Made by a program: the position numbers and the translations under genes
Shown here: piece after piece, positions 17,358-26,758 of the stretch
Position numbering within the stretch: position 1 is the stretch's first letter
Layout: each line of letters opens with the position of its first letter
The notes under the pieces: model-generated
The model's database searches: none
What the model was told of the DNA's origin: nothing
Seen by the model: only the letters and a program-made list of their open reading frames with translations
Assembly (NCBI RefSeq): GCF_024611995.1
Contig: NZ_CP102509.1
Coordinates: forward strand, 992,001 to 1,056,000
Length of the DNA: 64,000 nucleotides
Direction of reading: 5' to 3'
DNA from: Streptomyces sp. NBC_00162
GTDB taxonomy: Bacteria; Actinomycetota; Actinomycetes; Streptomycetales; Streptomycetaceae

Positions 17358-19249
17358 GCAGGTGCTCCACGGCGAGGGGCCCGAACGAGATCCGGGTCAG
17401 TGATCCGTCCTCCGCCCACCGGACCTCGATGCCGTCGGCGTCCGCGCGCACGTCGGTGACCGCCGCCGCCAGAGGGGCCGGATCCGGCTCCGCCGTGAGG
17501 GTGGCCAGGGCCGCGTACAGGCCCGTTCCCGCCGCCTCGGCCGTCAGCCGCGGTACGAGGGCCCACGGGGTGAAGGCCGTACCGGCGGGCGCCCGGACCT
17601 CGTCCCGGGCGTCCCATCCGTGCAGCGGGTGGAGCGCGGACCGGACCGCGTCCGCGGGGCCGGCGGCCCAGCCGGTCTGCTCCCCGCGAGAACCCTCCGG
17701 AGCCCCCTGGACCCGGTGGACCCGCAGTTCGTGGCGGCCCCTGACCACGGTGACGCTGTCCACGCGCAGGCCCGGCACCATGGGCATGCCGCCCGTGAAG
17801 ACCGGCCGGTGCCAGGAGGCCGCCCAGCCCCAGCCGTCCCCGTGCCCGGCCCCGAGCGGGTGGATGCGGCGCCGGGCGCTGCGCACCCCGGCCACGACCA
17901 CCGCGAGATGGTTGTCCGGGATGTTGCCGTACGCAGTGGGGCCGGTGCGGGTGGAATAGGCCTGGCGGGCGTAGAGCGGGTCCTCACGCGCCGCCGACTC
18001 GGCCTCGTCCGGGCCGACGTGGTCGCTGCCGTGGTTGTGCAGGCGTACGAGGCCGTCGGCGCGGGTGGACTGGACGAGCAGGCCCGGCGCCGGCAGGGCG
18101 AGCACCCGGTCCTCGCGCTCGCAGGGGGCGGCCTCCTCCGTCGCGGTCCACAGCGGATGTGCCGCGGGAGCCAGCAGGCAGACGAAAGCCTTGGACGCCC
18201 AGTACGGCGAGGCCGGTCCGGAGTAGGGCTGCAGGGTCGCCGCGTGCGCGCCGTGCCAGCCGAGGCCGAGCAGCCCGGCGTCGTCGACCGCGCCCCGGTC
18301 CAGGAAGTAGCGCAGCGATCCGCTCAGCAGGCGGCGCGAAGTGCCCGGGGTGAGCGGGGTGTGCCCGGTCACGGCGCCGAGACCGACGGCGGCCGCGGCG
18401 GCGAAGCGGTAGGTCAGGGAGCGGCCGAAGTAGAGCGGCGCACCGTCGGCTCCGAAGAGCAGGGAGTGGCTGTCCAGGTGCGCGCGCAGCCGGGCCCCGT
18501 GCGGCTGCGCGCGCACGGCCGGGGTGTCGGCCACGCCCGCGAGGTGGGCGTCGAGCACGGGGTACAGGTGCAGGGCCCAGCCGTTGTAGTGGTCGAAGGC
18601 CCGGCCGTCCCCGTCGGCGTACCAGCCCTGGCCGCGGTACCACTGCTCCAGGAGGCCGAGGCCGCGGCGCCGGGCCCGGGCCGTCTCGGCGTCCCCCGCC
18701 CCACCGACTCCAGGAATCCGGCCACGGTGAAGGGGAAGAGGTACCAGTTGTTCGGGGAGGGCACATGGCGCAGGGCGCCGCGCAGCCAGTCCTCGGCGCG
18801 GTCCTGTACGGCGCTGTCCAGCCGGTCCCACAGCCAGGGCCGGGTCAGCCGCAACCCGAGGGCCACGGAGGCGGATTCGACCATCGGCTGGCCCTGGACG
18901 TGCAGATCGCGGATGACCGGCCAGGATTCCGCGTCGTCACGGCCGGGGTGCGGGTGCCGGCGGCGAGCCCTTCCGCGTAGCGGCCGAGCCAGCCGTACGG
19001 GTCCTTCCCGCCGCCGCCCGCGACGCGGAAGGCGGCGGCGAGGAAGGTACGGGCGTAGCCTTCGAGCCCGTCGGAGCGGACCCCGGAGGCGGAGGGCGGT
19101 CCCGGCAGGTCGAGCAGGGCCCCGCCGGGAGTGGCCCACCGCCAGGCGGCGCGCAGCAGTCCGTCCGCGGCCGCCTCCCAGTGGTCCCGCGTGTAGCCGG
19201 TGTAGGGGCTGAACTCACGGTTTTCGGCGGGGAGTCCGGAAATGACCAT
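17326..19249 (-). pseudogene. DUF2264 protein with two -1 frameshifts
   Basis: Three consecutive minus-strand frames make one protein of about 640 residues. ATG 19249 starts it (GLPAENREFSPYTGYTRDHW), the frame changes near the G run 18945-18948 (continuing DDAESWPVIRDLHVQGQ), and again near the C runs 18693-18702 (continuing GLGLLEQWYRGQGWYADGDG). HYNGWALHLYP and SLTYRFAAAAA are typical of DUF2264, an alpha/alpha-barrel family related to carbohydrate-active enzymes. Each break is repaired by one added G/C in a homopolymer, so sequencing error is likely. The 3' end overlaps the fusion gene by 32 bp on the opposite strand. Probably cytoplasmic; no signal peptide. Confidence 0.8.
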
Positions 19250-19307
19250 GCGGACATGCTGTTCGCATCGCCATCTCCGGGTCAACCGGCCGGTCTGTTG
19301 CCGAGGT

Positions 19308-20411
19308 TCAGGCGCAGGAGGTGAAGGTCGGGCTGGTGTTCGCGATGTAGAGGGTGGCGCCGCCGCTCGGGTCGTCCTTGACCGGGACGGTGATGGTGTC
19401 GTCGGCCTTCCAGGGGAACCCCTGTGCGTCGAAGGTCCAGTTGCCCGTCACCTTCCGCGCGAGCACGGAGAGGGTCACCCATCCGTAGTGTGCGGCGGGA
19501 ACGGACACCTGGATGGCGTCACCGACGCTCGTCGAGCCGCTCCACACGTTCTGGAACGACAGGGCGACGCCGACCTCCGTCTGCAGGGCTCCGGCGGTAC
19601 CGCCGCTGAGGCTCGAGGACAGTTCCGTCCCGATGCTGCTCTGCCAGCCTGTGGTCTTGTTCACGGAGAAGGACTGGCTGACCGGGGAAGCGGAGTTGTT
19701 GTACCAGACGGCAGACGCGCAGACCTTTGGCAGGGGAGCCGCGGGGGCCTCGCTCTTCACGGCCCAGGAGCAGCTGGCGGGGTCCCGCTGGCAGACCTTG
19801 GCGCCGTGGTCCACGGCCAGGTTCCAGGCGGCCGTCGAGTTCGTGGTCCAGCGCTGGTTCGCACCGGCGTGGCAGCGGGACTGACCCGTCCATGCGTCGT
19901 CGTACTGGGCGCTGGCGATGAGGTCGAGGCAGGAGTTGTCGCTCGCGTTGCGGATCATGAACGCGGTGGTGGAGCCCGCCACCGGCTGGAAGTACCACTT
20001 CTGGCTCTTCTGCCCGCGGCAGGTCTGCTGCCGCAGCGCGGGCCAGCTGAGGTCGATGCACTTGCCGGTGGTGCCGTTGACGATGGCGAAGCTGAAGTCG
20101 GCCGGGTCGACGGCCAGGTTCCAGGACTGGTGGAAGCCGGGCGCGGAGTTGGTGACGACGTACGCGTTGTCGTCACGCGAGCCGTTCTGCACGTCGAGGC
20201 GGCGGCCGTTGCTTACGGAGGTGAAGTTCACGCCCTCGAGGGCGGAGCCGCTGCTCTGGTCCGCCCTCGCCTGGGCAGCCGCGTTCGCCGGGGCCGCCGC
20301 GAGCGGCGAGGCCATGATGCCGAGGGCGACGCAGCAGGTCGCCAGGGCGGCGGCGAGTAAGCGCAGGCAGGACGTGGTGCGTTCCGGCACGGTGGCCGGG
20401 GATGAGCTCAT
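19308..20411 (-). CDS. Secreted ricin-lectin protein with aerolysin-like C-terminal domain
   Basis: 367 residues. A signal peptide (about 1-46, ending PANAAA) precedes a ricin-B type beta-trefoil (about 55-200) with SQKWYF and NQRWTT motifs. The C-terminal half is rich in Ser/Thr and alternates polar and hydrophobic residues (GWQSSIGTELSSSLSGG, SVPAAHYGWVTLSVLARKV), followed by GNWTFDAQGFPW. This resembles aerolysin/ETX-MTX2 beta-pore-forming modules, and a trefoil plus aerolysin fold is the layout of the Laetiporus lectin LSL. The lectin part is clear; the pore-forming reading is inference. ATG 20411 has a GAAAGG upstream. Confidence 0.85.
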   Translation of the reverse strand: MSSSPATVPERTTSCLRLLAAALATCCVALGIMASPLAAAPANAAAQARADQSSGSALEGVNFTSVSNGRRLDVQNGSRDDNAYVVTNSAPGFHQSWNLAVDPADFSFAIVNGTTGKCIDLSWPALRQQTCRGQKSQKWYFQPVAGSTTAFMIRNASDNSCLDLIASAQYDDAWTGQSRCHAGANQRWTTNSTAAWNLAVDHGAKVCQRDPASCSWAVKSEAPAAPLPKVCASAVWYNNSASPVSQSFSVNKTTGWQSSIGTELSSSLSGGTAGALQTEVGVALSFQNVWSGSTSVGDAIQVSVPAAHYGWVTLSVLARKVTGNWTFDAQGFPWKADDTITVPVKDDPSGGATLYIANTSPTFTSCA

Positions 20412-20469
20412 GGGTCGGGCCTTTCTTGCGTTGGGTCGGGTGGGAGGGGTGGCGCCGGTGCGGCGGAGG

Positions 20470-21594
20470 TCAGGCCGCGGGGGCGGCGGCGAACGCCGCC
20501 TCCAGACGCGGGACCCAGTCCACGAGGTCCTGGCTCCAGCAGCCGCTGTTGTGGCCGCCGTTGCAGTTCGCGCCCCAGCCGGCGCCGTTGCCGTAGTTCA
20601 CGTAGTGGTGCGGGAATCCGAGGGCGTCCAGCCGCTCCTTGGTGTGCTGCGCCGCCGACTGGACCCAGAACTCGCCGTCGGACGGGTTGCCGTTCCCGTT
20701 TCCGGTGTAGACGGCGATGCCCATGCCCTTCAGCGCGGCCATGTGCGCGATGGGATCCGCGGCGTTCCAGCGCCAGTCGGCGTCGAAGAACGGATAGGGC
20801 GTGCCGAAGAGCGCGTCGCTGGAGACCGAGGGCCCGAAGTCGAGGGCGCAGGAGGGGCCGGAGCTGGAACCGCACAGCGGGGCACCGATGTTGGTCAGGG
20901 TGGCGACGACGGCTGCGCGGGTGACCGCGTGGTTCCTGGACAGTTCGTTGGCACCGGAGAAGGTGGCGACCTGGCTGAACAGGCCGGGGTGGCGCTGGGC
21001 GTAGTGCAGTGCGCCGAATCCGCCCATGGAGATGCCCGCGACGGCCCGTCCCTGCTTGCCGGTGAGGGTGCGCAGGTTGGCCTCGATGAAGGGGATCACC
21101 TGGTTGATGTGGAAGTTCTCCCAGTTCTGCGCCCCCGCGGCGGTCTTCTGGTCGAGCCAGTTGGCGTACCAGCCCCGGCGGCCCCCGTCCGGGATGACCG
21201 TAATCATCGACTGGGAGGCGGTGAGCGCGGGGTAGGCGAGGGCGGGGTTCGCTGGGTCGTCGGACGCGCCGTGCAGGAAGTAGAGGACCGGGTAGCGCTT
21301 GGCCGGGTTGGCGGCGTAGTCGCCGGGCAGCAGGATCCGGATGCGGTGCTCGCCGGCGACCTGGGGCGTGGTGACGGTGAGTACGAAGTTGGTGCCGGTG
21401 CCGGTCACAGAGGCGGTCTGGGTGAGTCCGAACCCGTCGGTCATGGCGGGCGGCGCCGGGTCGTCCGCGTGAGCGGGCGGTGTGCACAGCAGGAGCACGG
21501 TGGCGGCCAGGACGCCGACCACCGCCTTCGCGCGCAGGAGGCGGGCGGACAGGGACGTTCTCGTCGAGCGGGTGCGAACGAGGTTGTTGGCCAT
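20470..21594 (-). CDS. Secreted esterase of the antigen-85/esterase D fold
   Basis: 374 residues from ATG 21594. The signal peptide (AVVGVLAATVLLLCTPPAHA) precedes an alpha/beta hydrolase: YPVLYFLHGASDDP (oxyanion), nucleophile GISMGGFGALHYA (Ser) and a His in NCNGGHNSGCW. The acid residue is less certain. Relatives include mycolyltransferase-like esterases, feruloyl esterases and cutinase-like enzymes of actinomycetes. It is followed after 58 bp by the ricin/aerolysin-like gene in the same direction; joint expression is possible. No strong ribosome site precedes the ATG. Confidence 0.87.
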   Translation of the reverse strand: MANNLVRTRSTRTSLSARLLRAKAVVGVLAATVLLLCTPPAHADDPAPPAMTDGFGLTQTASVTGTGTNFVLTVTTPQVAGEHRIRILLPGDYAANPAKRYPVLYFLHGASDDPANPALAYPALTASQSMITVIPDGGRRGWYANWLDQKTAAGAQNWENFHINQVIPFIEANLRTLTGKQGRAVAGISMGGFGALHYAQRHPGLFSQVATFSGANELSRNHAVTRAAVVATLTNIGAPLCGSSSGPSCALDFGPSVSSDALFGTPYPFFDADWRWNAADPIAHMAALKGMGIAVYTGNGNGNPSDGEFWVQSAAQHTKERLDALGFPHHYVNYGNGAGWGANCNGGHNSGCWSQDLVDWVPRLEAAFAAAPAA

Positions 21595-21631
21595 GGGCCG
21601 AGTGTGGACCAGCCACCCCGTCAATTTGGAG

Positions 21632-21650
21632 TCTAGTTCTAGAAATTTCT
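21632..21650. promoter_or_regulatory. AT-rich palindromes upstream of the esterase
   Basis: TCTAG-TT-CTAGA (21632-21643) and the overlapping palindrome AGAAATTTCT (21641-21650) form a compact AT-rich island about 40 bp upstream of the esterase start, the expected place for an operator or promoter. Confidence 0.5.
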
Positions 21651-21683
21651 CGGCTTCTCTGGCCGGAACCGGGTCGGTCGCGC

Positions 21684-21720
21684 GGCCGGGAGCCACGAGC
21701 CACCGCTCGCGCCCCCGGCC
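21684..21720 (-). terminator. Hairpin downstream of the lipoprotein gene
   Basis: GGCCGGG (21684-21690) pairs with CCCGGCC (21714-21720); inside it CGAGC and GCTCG pair around CACC. It lies 23 bp past the lipoprotein stop and could end that transcript. Confidence 0.5.
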
Positions 21721-21742
21721 TCCGGCGCGTTCGCGCCCGTAA

Positions 21743-22266
21743 CTACTTGTTCTTGGCCAGGTCTTCCTGGAAGAGCTTCTCGCACGTGGGGCCGGTGTCC
21801 GTGGCGATGAAGGTGACCATCTGCAGCGCACCCGCCTTGCCGTGGTGGCTCGCCTTCAGGGTCCAGCCGCTCTTGTCCAGCGTCTTGATGACCGACAGCT
21901 GCTGATCGAGGGTCCGGCCCTCCTTCCATCCCCCTTGACCAGGGCGGCGACGGTGGTCTCATAGGACTTCTTCGAGTCGGTGGCCTTCTTCTCGTCCGCC
22001 TGCCAGCTGACCATGCAGGACTTGAGGGCCGCCGGGACCTCGTCCCCGGGCTTCTCGGCGAACCCGGCCGTCGTGGCCGCGCCCTCGATCTCCTTCTTCA
22101 CCGCGGCGGCGTCAAGGGTGCCGCCCGAACCCGCCTTCGCCGGGGCGGAGGAACCGGAAGCCGGCGTTTCACCGCCCTTGCCCTTGTCCGAACCGCCTTC
22201 ACTGCCGCAACCCGCGACCAACAGCACCGCACCGGCGGCCGCGGCCGCCCACCTCGCCTTGCGCAC
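21743..22266 (-). pseudogene. Lipoprotein gene with a -1 frameshift
   Basis: The frame from ATG 22266 encodes a lipoprotein signal with lipobox VAGC (AGAVLLVAGCGSEGG), a Gly/Ser/Lys-rich linker and a helical domain (AAVKKEIEGAATTAGFAE, LKSCMVSWQADEKKATDSKK). After the run of five C at 21930-21934 the protein continues in another frame (WKEGRTLDQQLSVIKTLDKS to FQEDLAKNK, stop at 21743). One added G/C restores about 174 residues with two further Cys-containing segments. Sequencing error is likely. Membrane-anchored, outside the cell; function unknown. Confidence 0.8.
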
Positions 22267-22502
22267 TACAACCCATTCCCGTGTGCACGCGGACCCGTGC
22301 CCGCGTGATCAAGGCAGAAGTCTGCCACGGGGGTTCACGTCCGGCGGCGAGGCCGCTCGGCCGCACCGGGACGGCCGGGCTCGGCACCCTGCGCGCACGG
22401 CCGGAAGGCGCCCGTTCACGACAGAAGCCGCCCGAGGGGGCTCCGGATGCATTCCTTCGCCGGGACGGGGCAGAAGCGGGCTACGAGATTGGAGGGAAAG
22501 TC

Positions 22503-22658
22503 ATGATCGTCCTTGGAGTCATCCTGCTGGTCATCGGCTACTTCGCCGGCATCTCCATCCTGTGGACGCTCGGGATCATCCTCGTCGTCATCGGCCTGAT
22601 CCTGTGGATCCTGGGCGCCGTCGGACACGCGGTCGGCGGACGCAAGCACTACTACTGA
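22503..22658 (+). CDS. Small two-helix membrane protein (DUF6131-like)
   Basis: 51 residues, almost entirely hydrophobic: IVLGVILLVIGYFAGISIL and TLGIILVVIGLILWILGAV form two transmembrane helices, ending GGRKHYY. ATG 22503 follows GGAGGGAAAG. Very similar small proteins are common in Streptomyces; none has a known role. The 236 bp upstream (22267-22502) hold no other gene and must contain its promoter and that of the divergent lipoprotein. Confidence 0.85.
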   Translation: MIVLGVILLVIGYFAGISILWTLGIILVVIGLILWILGAVGHAVGGRKHYY

Positions 22659-22675
22659 GTGCCACCCGCCGGGCA

Positions 22676-23164
22676 CTACGCGGGGTGGCCGGGCTTCAGC
22701 CCGCGCACGTCGCCGTACCTGAGCAGGGCGGGCGGCGGGCCCTCGGCGGGCGGGCTTTCCCGGGCGGGCGCCAGCAGGAAGCCCACGTGGTCTCCGCCCT
22801 CGATCTGCCCCTCGACACGGCCGGTGAACCAGGTGTCCACCTCCGTGAGGACGGGGCTGCCCTCCTCGCCCGGCCGCCAGCCCGCCCGCGCGAACTTGTC
22901 CACGCGGTCGCCGGTCCGGCCCCCGAAGAGCTCGGCCAGCGGCAGCTGGTCCCGGCGCAGCGCGTGGACCGTGAGGTACGAGGCCTCGCGCGCGACCCGG
23001 TACGTGTGGTTGGCCGTGGACAGCCAGACGACGAAGCGCGGCGGGTGGATGGAGCACTGCGAGGCGAAGCCCACCAGGCAGCCCGCCCGCTGTCCCCCGG
23101 CCGCGGCAGTGACCACGTACATCGGGCCGTCCAGTACGTGGGTGAAGGCGTCCAGCTCCGGCAC
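22676..23164 (-). CDS. Flavin reductase-like FMN-binding protein
   Basis: 162 residues from GTG 23164, preceded by GAGGAG. The split-barrel flavin-reductase pattern is present: MYVVTAAAGGQRAGCLVGFASQ near the start, then PPRFVVWLSTANHTYRVAREA. Typical members bind FMN and reduce or transfer flavin using NAD(P)H; a monooxygenase partner is not adjacent. It converges on the small membrane protein gene with 17 bp between. Confidence 0.87.
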   Translation of the reverse strand: MPELDAFTHVLDGPMYVVTAAAGGQRAGCLVGFASQCSIHPPRFVVWLSTANHTYRVAREASYLTVHALRRDQLPLAELFGGRTGDRVDKFARAGWRPGEEGSPVLTEVDTWFTGRVEGQIEGGDHVGFLLAPARESPPAEGPPPALLRYGDVRGLKPGHPA

Positions 23165-23241
23165 GGCGGCTCTCCTCGTGGTGCGGTCGAGTGTCTGGCG
23201 GGTGCCCCGGGATCGCCCCGGTCATGCGCGGCCGCGGCCGG

Positions 23242-25179
23242 TCAGGGGTGTGGGGCGGCCGCCCCGGTACGGCCGAGGAGCTCGGCGAGCCCGCGGCGGG
23301 TGGCGGCCAGGACGACGCGGTCCTCGGGCTTGAGCACGTAGCCGGGGTGCGGCTGCCAGACCAGTCCCGGGCCGGGGGCCGTTCCCTCGCGCGGTGCGGA
23401 GGCCAGGTCGGGGCGGCGGTCCGCGGGCGAGGCGGTGTCGAGGGCGACGACCCGCCAGGCACCGGGGCGGAAGGACTCTGTGACGGTCCGGCCCTCGAGC
23501 CGCGGGTGGCCCGCCACGTCGACGACGGCGAAGAGCAGCACCCGGCGTTCCACCGCTATGGCCCCGAGGATCTGCCGGCCCATCATCGCCCCGGCGAAGG
23601 CGGGGGCGGCGAGGTGGGTGACGCTCCGGCTGCGGGTGAGCGCGCCCGGGTGGGCGGCGCGCAGGGTGCGGTAGACGGCGGTCGCGAAGTCGTCCTCGTA
23701 CAGCCGCATCACGACCCGGAGGTCGGGCTTCACCCCGCGCGCGTACAGGGCGGCTTCCAGGTTGGTGGTGTCGGAGCTGGTCAGGGCCAGCAGGGCGTGT
23801 GCCCGGTGGACGCGGGCGGCTTCCAGTACGCCCTCGTCGGTGACATCTCCGACGACCACCGGCACCCGAAGGCGGCGGGCCAGTGCCAGTCCGCGGGCCC
23901 GGGGGTCGGACTCCACGCAGACCACCGGGATCTCCAGCTCCCGCAGCCGCGCCAGCACGCGGGTGCCGATCTTGCCGAGGCCCAGCAGCACCACGTGTCC
24001 GGAGAGCCCGCGGGGCGGGCGGCGCAGCACCGTGGCCGTACGGAAGGCCCCCAGTGCCTCGAGCGCCGCCGCCACCAGGACCGGCAGCAGGAGAAGGCCG
24101 ACGAACCCGGCCAGGATCTGCAGCACCTGACGCTGTGTCGGGGCGCCGACCGCCGGGTCGTTGATCGCGAAGATGTCGAGCAGCGTGACGTACGCGGCGT
24201 GCAGCGGGTGATCGCCCGTGGTCAGCCAGGAGGCCACGGCGAGTGCGGTGACGGCGGCCACGATGCCGGCCAGCGACCAGCGCAGTCTTCGGGAGAAGAG
24301 CGAGGCCACCGGCAGTGAGGCGGCGCTGAGCCGCGGGGTCGCCACCTGCGCGGGACCGGCGTGGGTCACCGTTTCGAGGGCCACGATGCCCCGTCCCGTC
24401 GCGGCCGCCACCGCTCGGTCGTCGGGCAGGAGTTGGAGCCCGCGTTCGCCGCCGAGTACGGAACTGTCGCTGCCGGCCGGGTCGGTGGACGTCGCGGACA
24501 GCAGCGCGAGGGTGCACAGCCCGGGATCGGCCGTCTCGCCCCGTCCCCGGGGCGTACGTTCCACCGCGCGCAGCAGCAGACCGTCCGCCTGGACCACCTT
24601 GCTCGTGCCGGCGACCGCGCTCGCGGCCAGCGCGGGCGCGGCCGTGTCGGCGTCGGACAGCACGGTCGTGGCGGAGTCCCGCTCCCGCGGGTCGATTCCC
24701 GGTTCGGCGACGATCGCCGCCTGGTCCAGGAGGTCCTCCAGGTGCTGGCCGAGCTTGCGGTTGTAGAGCCGGATCACCAGCCGCAGCCTGGGGTTGAGCC
24801 GCCGGGCCACCAGGGCGGCCCGTACGTTGCGGTCGTCGTCCTCGTACACGAGCGCGAGCGCGGCGGCTCCGGCCACCACGGAGGCCAGTACCTCCTCGTC
24901 CGGCTCCGCCGCGTCCACGATCCGCGGCTCGTCCGCCGGCCGCTCCGCCGCCGGGACTCGGGGCGCTCTGGCCGACGGGATGCGCCCCCAGCGCCCCCGC
25001 CGCGGCGGGGAGCCCACCGCGAGCGGTGGCTCGCTCGTCGGCGGCACGACCAGCGTGACGCGTTCCCCGTACACCTCCCCGAGTTCGGCGGCCAGCCTGC
25101 GGGCCAGCCCGTCGTCACCGCACACCACCATCCGGCCCGCACCGCCCGGGACTTGAAGAACCTGCTGCGGAATCTGCAC
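23242..25179 (-). CDS. Ion-channel-like protein with two TrkA-N/RCK domains
   Basis: 645 residues from GTG 25179 (ATG 25131 is an alternative starting MVVCGDDGL). A first degenerate Rossmann domain is followed by two hydrophobic helices around a pore-like loop (LRWSLAGIVAAVTALAVASW, TLLDIFAINDPAVG, ILAGFVGLLLLPVLVAAALE), then a complete TrkA-N domain with GLGKIGTRVLARL and VVCVESDPRARG, and a TrkA-C-like tail (LKPEDRVVLAATRRGL). The RCK-TM-RCK plan suggests an NAD-gated cation channel related to CASTOR/POLLUX or TrkA proteins. Ion selectivity is not evident because no TVGYG filter is present. Confidence 0.83.
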   Translation of the reverse strand: MQIPQQVLQVPGGAGRMVVCGDDGLARRLAAELGEVYGERVTLVVPPTSEPPLAVGSPPRRGRWGRIPSARAPRVPAAERPADEPRIVDAAEPDEEVLASVVAGAAALALVYEDDDRNVRAALVARRLNPRLRLVIRLYNRKLGQHLEDLLDQAAIVAEPGIDPRERDSATTVLSDADTAAPALAASAVAGTSKVVQADGLLLRAVERTPRGRGETADPGLCTLALLSATSTDPAGSDSSVLGGERGLQLLPDDRAVAAATGRGIVALETVTHAGPAQVATPRLSAASLPVASLFSRRLRWSLAGIVAAVTALAVASWLTTGDHPLHAAYVTLLDIFAINDPAVGAPTQRQVLQILAGFVGLLLLPVLVAAALEALGAFRTATVLRRPPRGLSGHVVLLGLGKIGTRVLARLRELEIPVVCVESDPRARGLALARRLRVPVVVGDVTDEGVLEAARVHRAHALLALTSSDTTNLEAALYARGVKPDLRVVMRLYEDDFATAVYRTLRAAHPGALTRSRSVTHLAAPAFAGAMMGRQILGAIAVERRVLLFAVVDVAGHPRLEGRTVTESFRPGAWRVVALDTASPADRRPDLASAPREGTAPGPGLVWQPHPGYVLKPEDRVVLAATRRGLAELLGRTGAAAPHP

Positions 25180-25253
25180 GGGCTCAGCATGCCTTGCGCC
25201 CCCGGCACCGGGCCCGGCAGGCCCGGCCCGCAGGGCTGACCGCGGAGCGGCCG

Positions 25254-26207
25254 TCACGTCAAGGCGGTGCGCAGCTCGTCGCGGTGGGCGGCGAGCCAGG
25301 TCCCGAAGTCCTGGAGGGCGGGATTGAGGTCGCGGATGGCGGCGAGGTCCCGGGCGGCGGTGAAACGGTCCGCGCAGTCGGCGTAGTACTGGAACATGTT
25401 CCCGGTCTCGTCGGCGCCCGGGAAGCCCAGACCGCGGAAGGCGTCCGCGGTCACGGGGCGGTAGCGCACGGGTTCGCCGACGGTCTCGGTGAGGGCCGCG
25501 GCCATGTCGGCGACCGTGAGGTGCTCGCCGGCGATGCTGACGGTCGCGGCGATGAGGTCGGTGTCGCGCTTGAAGACGGCCAGGGCGGTCTTGCCGATGT
25601 CCGCCACGGCGATGCCCGAGAGCCTTCTGTCGCCCATCGGGAGGACCAGCTCGAGGACGCCGTCCTCGCCGCGCCGCGGGGCGGCGATGGTGAGCAGGTT
25701 CTCCCAGTAGAACGTGGTCCGCAGGAAGGTGGTGGGCACGCCCTCCTCGGTGAAGTAGTGGTCGGCCTCCGCCTTGCCGTCGAAGTGCGGCACCTTGTAG
25801 TGCTCCTGGAGCGTGGGCATCCGCGTGTCCTCGAGCGGGACGCAGTCGCGCGTGTCCTCCAGCGTGGACCAGATCGCGTGCTGGATCCCGGCATGGGAGG
25901 CGGCGCGGGCGAGGGCAAGCGCCTGGGCCTTCTCGCGCTCGGCGGACATGTGCTCCCAGAAGTTGGTGACCAGGTAGGCCCCGTACGCGTGCTCGAAGGC
26001 GGCCGCCAGGCTCGCCTCGTCGTCCATGTCGGCCTGGACCACCTCCGCCCCGAGCCGGGTCAGCTCCCGGGCCTGCGGGGAGTCGGAGTGGCGGGTCACG
26101 GCGCGGACCGCGAAGCCGCTCTCCGGGTCCGCGAGGATCGCCCGCACCAGGCCGCCGCCCTGCGAGCCGGTGGCACCGAACACTGTGATGGTCTGCTTCT
26201 CGCCCAT
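25254..26207 (-). CDS. NmrA-like NAD(P)-binding protein
   Basis: 317 residues; ATG 26207 follows AAGAAGGGGG. The dinucleotide motif TVFGATGSQGGGLVRA is at the N-terminus, the NmrA acceptor FLRTTFYWENLL in the middle, and DMAAALTETVGEPV near the end. NmrA-type proteins are atypical short-chain dehydrogenases that act as redox sensors or quinone-type reductases. It lies 74 bp upstream of the channel gene on the same strand. Confidence 0.88.
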   Translation of the reverse strand: MGEKQTITVFGATGSQGGGLVRAILADPESGFAVRAVTRHSDSPQARELTRLGAEVVQADMDDEASLAAAFEHAYGAYLVTNFWEHMSAEREKAQALALARAASHAGIQHAIWSTLEDTRDCVPLEDTRMPTLQEHYKVPHFDGKAEADHYFTEEGVPTTFLRTTFYWENLLTIAAPRRGEDGVLELVLPMGDRRLSGIAVADIGKTALAVFKRDTDLIAATVSIAGEHLTVADMAAALTETVGEPVRYRPVTADAFRGLGFPGADETGNMFQYYADCADRFTAARDLAAIRDLNPALQDFGTWLAAHRDELRTALT

Positions 26208-26269
26208 GACCCCCTTCTTCGCACACTCTCCGCGTCCGGGACGTCACGCCACGCCATGAGGAAGGTGCT

Positions 26270-26563
26270 TCAGCGGCCCGGGCGCAGCGGTACGTCCGGC
26301 ATGAGGTACCTCGTGCCGGACTCCATCAGGGCGCACATCGGGCTGTCGTCGGCGCTGTCCGGGTAGGCGAGGTCGATGGCGAAGGGCTGCGGCGGATCGC
26401 CCGGCAGCTCGGCCGTCAGCACCGTACGGGCGGCCCTGGGGGCCCGGCCCACGGCGACGGTCTTGCCGTCGACGAGTACCTCCACGGGCCGGCGCGGGCC
26501 CTCGTATAGGACGCTGATCGAGTGACCGTTCTGATCCAGATGGAATCGGTGCCGGATGGTCAT
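26270..26563 (-). CDS. Hypothetical 97-residue protein
   Basis: ATG 26563 with GGGAG seven bases upstream. The sequence HLDQNGHSISVLYEGPRRPVEVLVDGKTVAVGR reads as a small beta-rich domain, followed by ELPGDPPQPFAIDLAYPDS. No signal peptide or membrane helix. Probably cytoplasmic; function not recognised. It precedes the NmrA gene by 62 bp in the same direction. Confidence 0.75.
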   Translation of the reverse strand: MTIRHRFHLDQNGHSISVLYEGPRRPVEVLVDGKTVAVGRAPRAARTVLTAELPGDPPQPFAIDLAYPDSADDSPMCALMESGTRYLMPDVPLRPGR

Positions 26564-26710
26564 CGCGCACTCCCGGAACGACGCGTGTCCCTCCCTCGAT
26601 TGCATCGTACGGCGCAACGTCATGCGGTGCGTGCGTAACCCATTGCGCGGCGGATCGTTTCTCCAGACGTCGCACATACACACTCGCGTCCCCCGCGGTG
26701 TACGCGGCCC

Positions 26711-26744
26711 AGGGTCCGGGGAGAACCATCACTCCCCGGGCCCT
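26711..26744 (-). terminator. Hairpin after the PH-like gene
   Basis: A 12-bp stem with one G-U pair: 26711-26722 with 26733-26744, loop of 10. It starts 15 bp past the stop of the gene ending at 26759. Confidence 0.65.
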
Positions 26745-26758
26745 CGGTCATGCCGCCC

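Noticed and set aside
25180..26247. An N-terminal extension of the TrkA-like protein to about 1,001 residues
   Set aside because: The extra part overlaps the NmrA gene in another frame and is compositionally a shadow; GTG 25179 or ATG 25131 starts the real protein.
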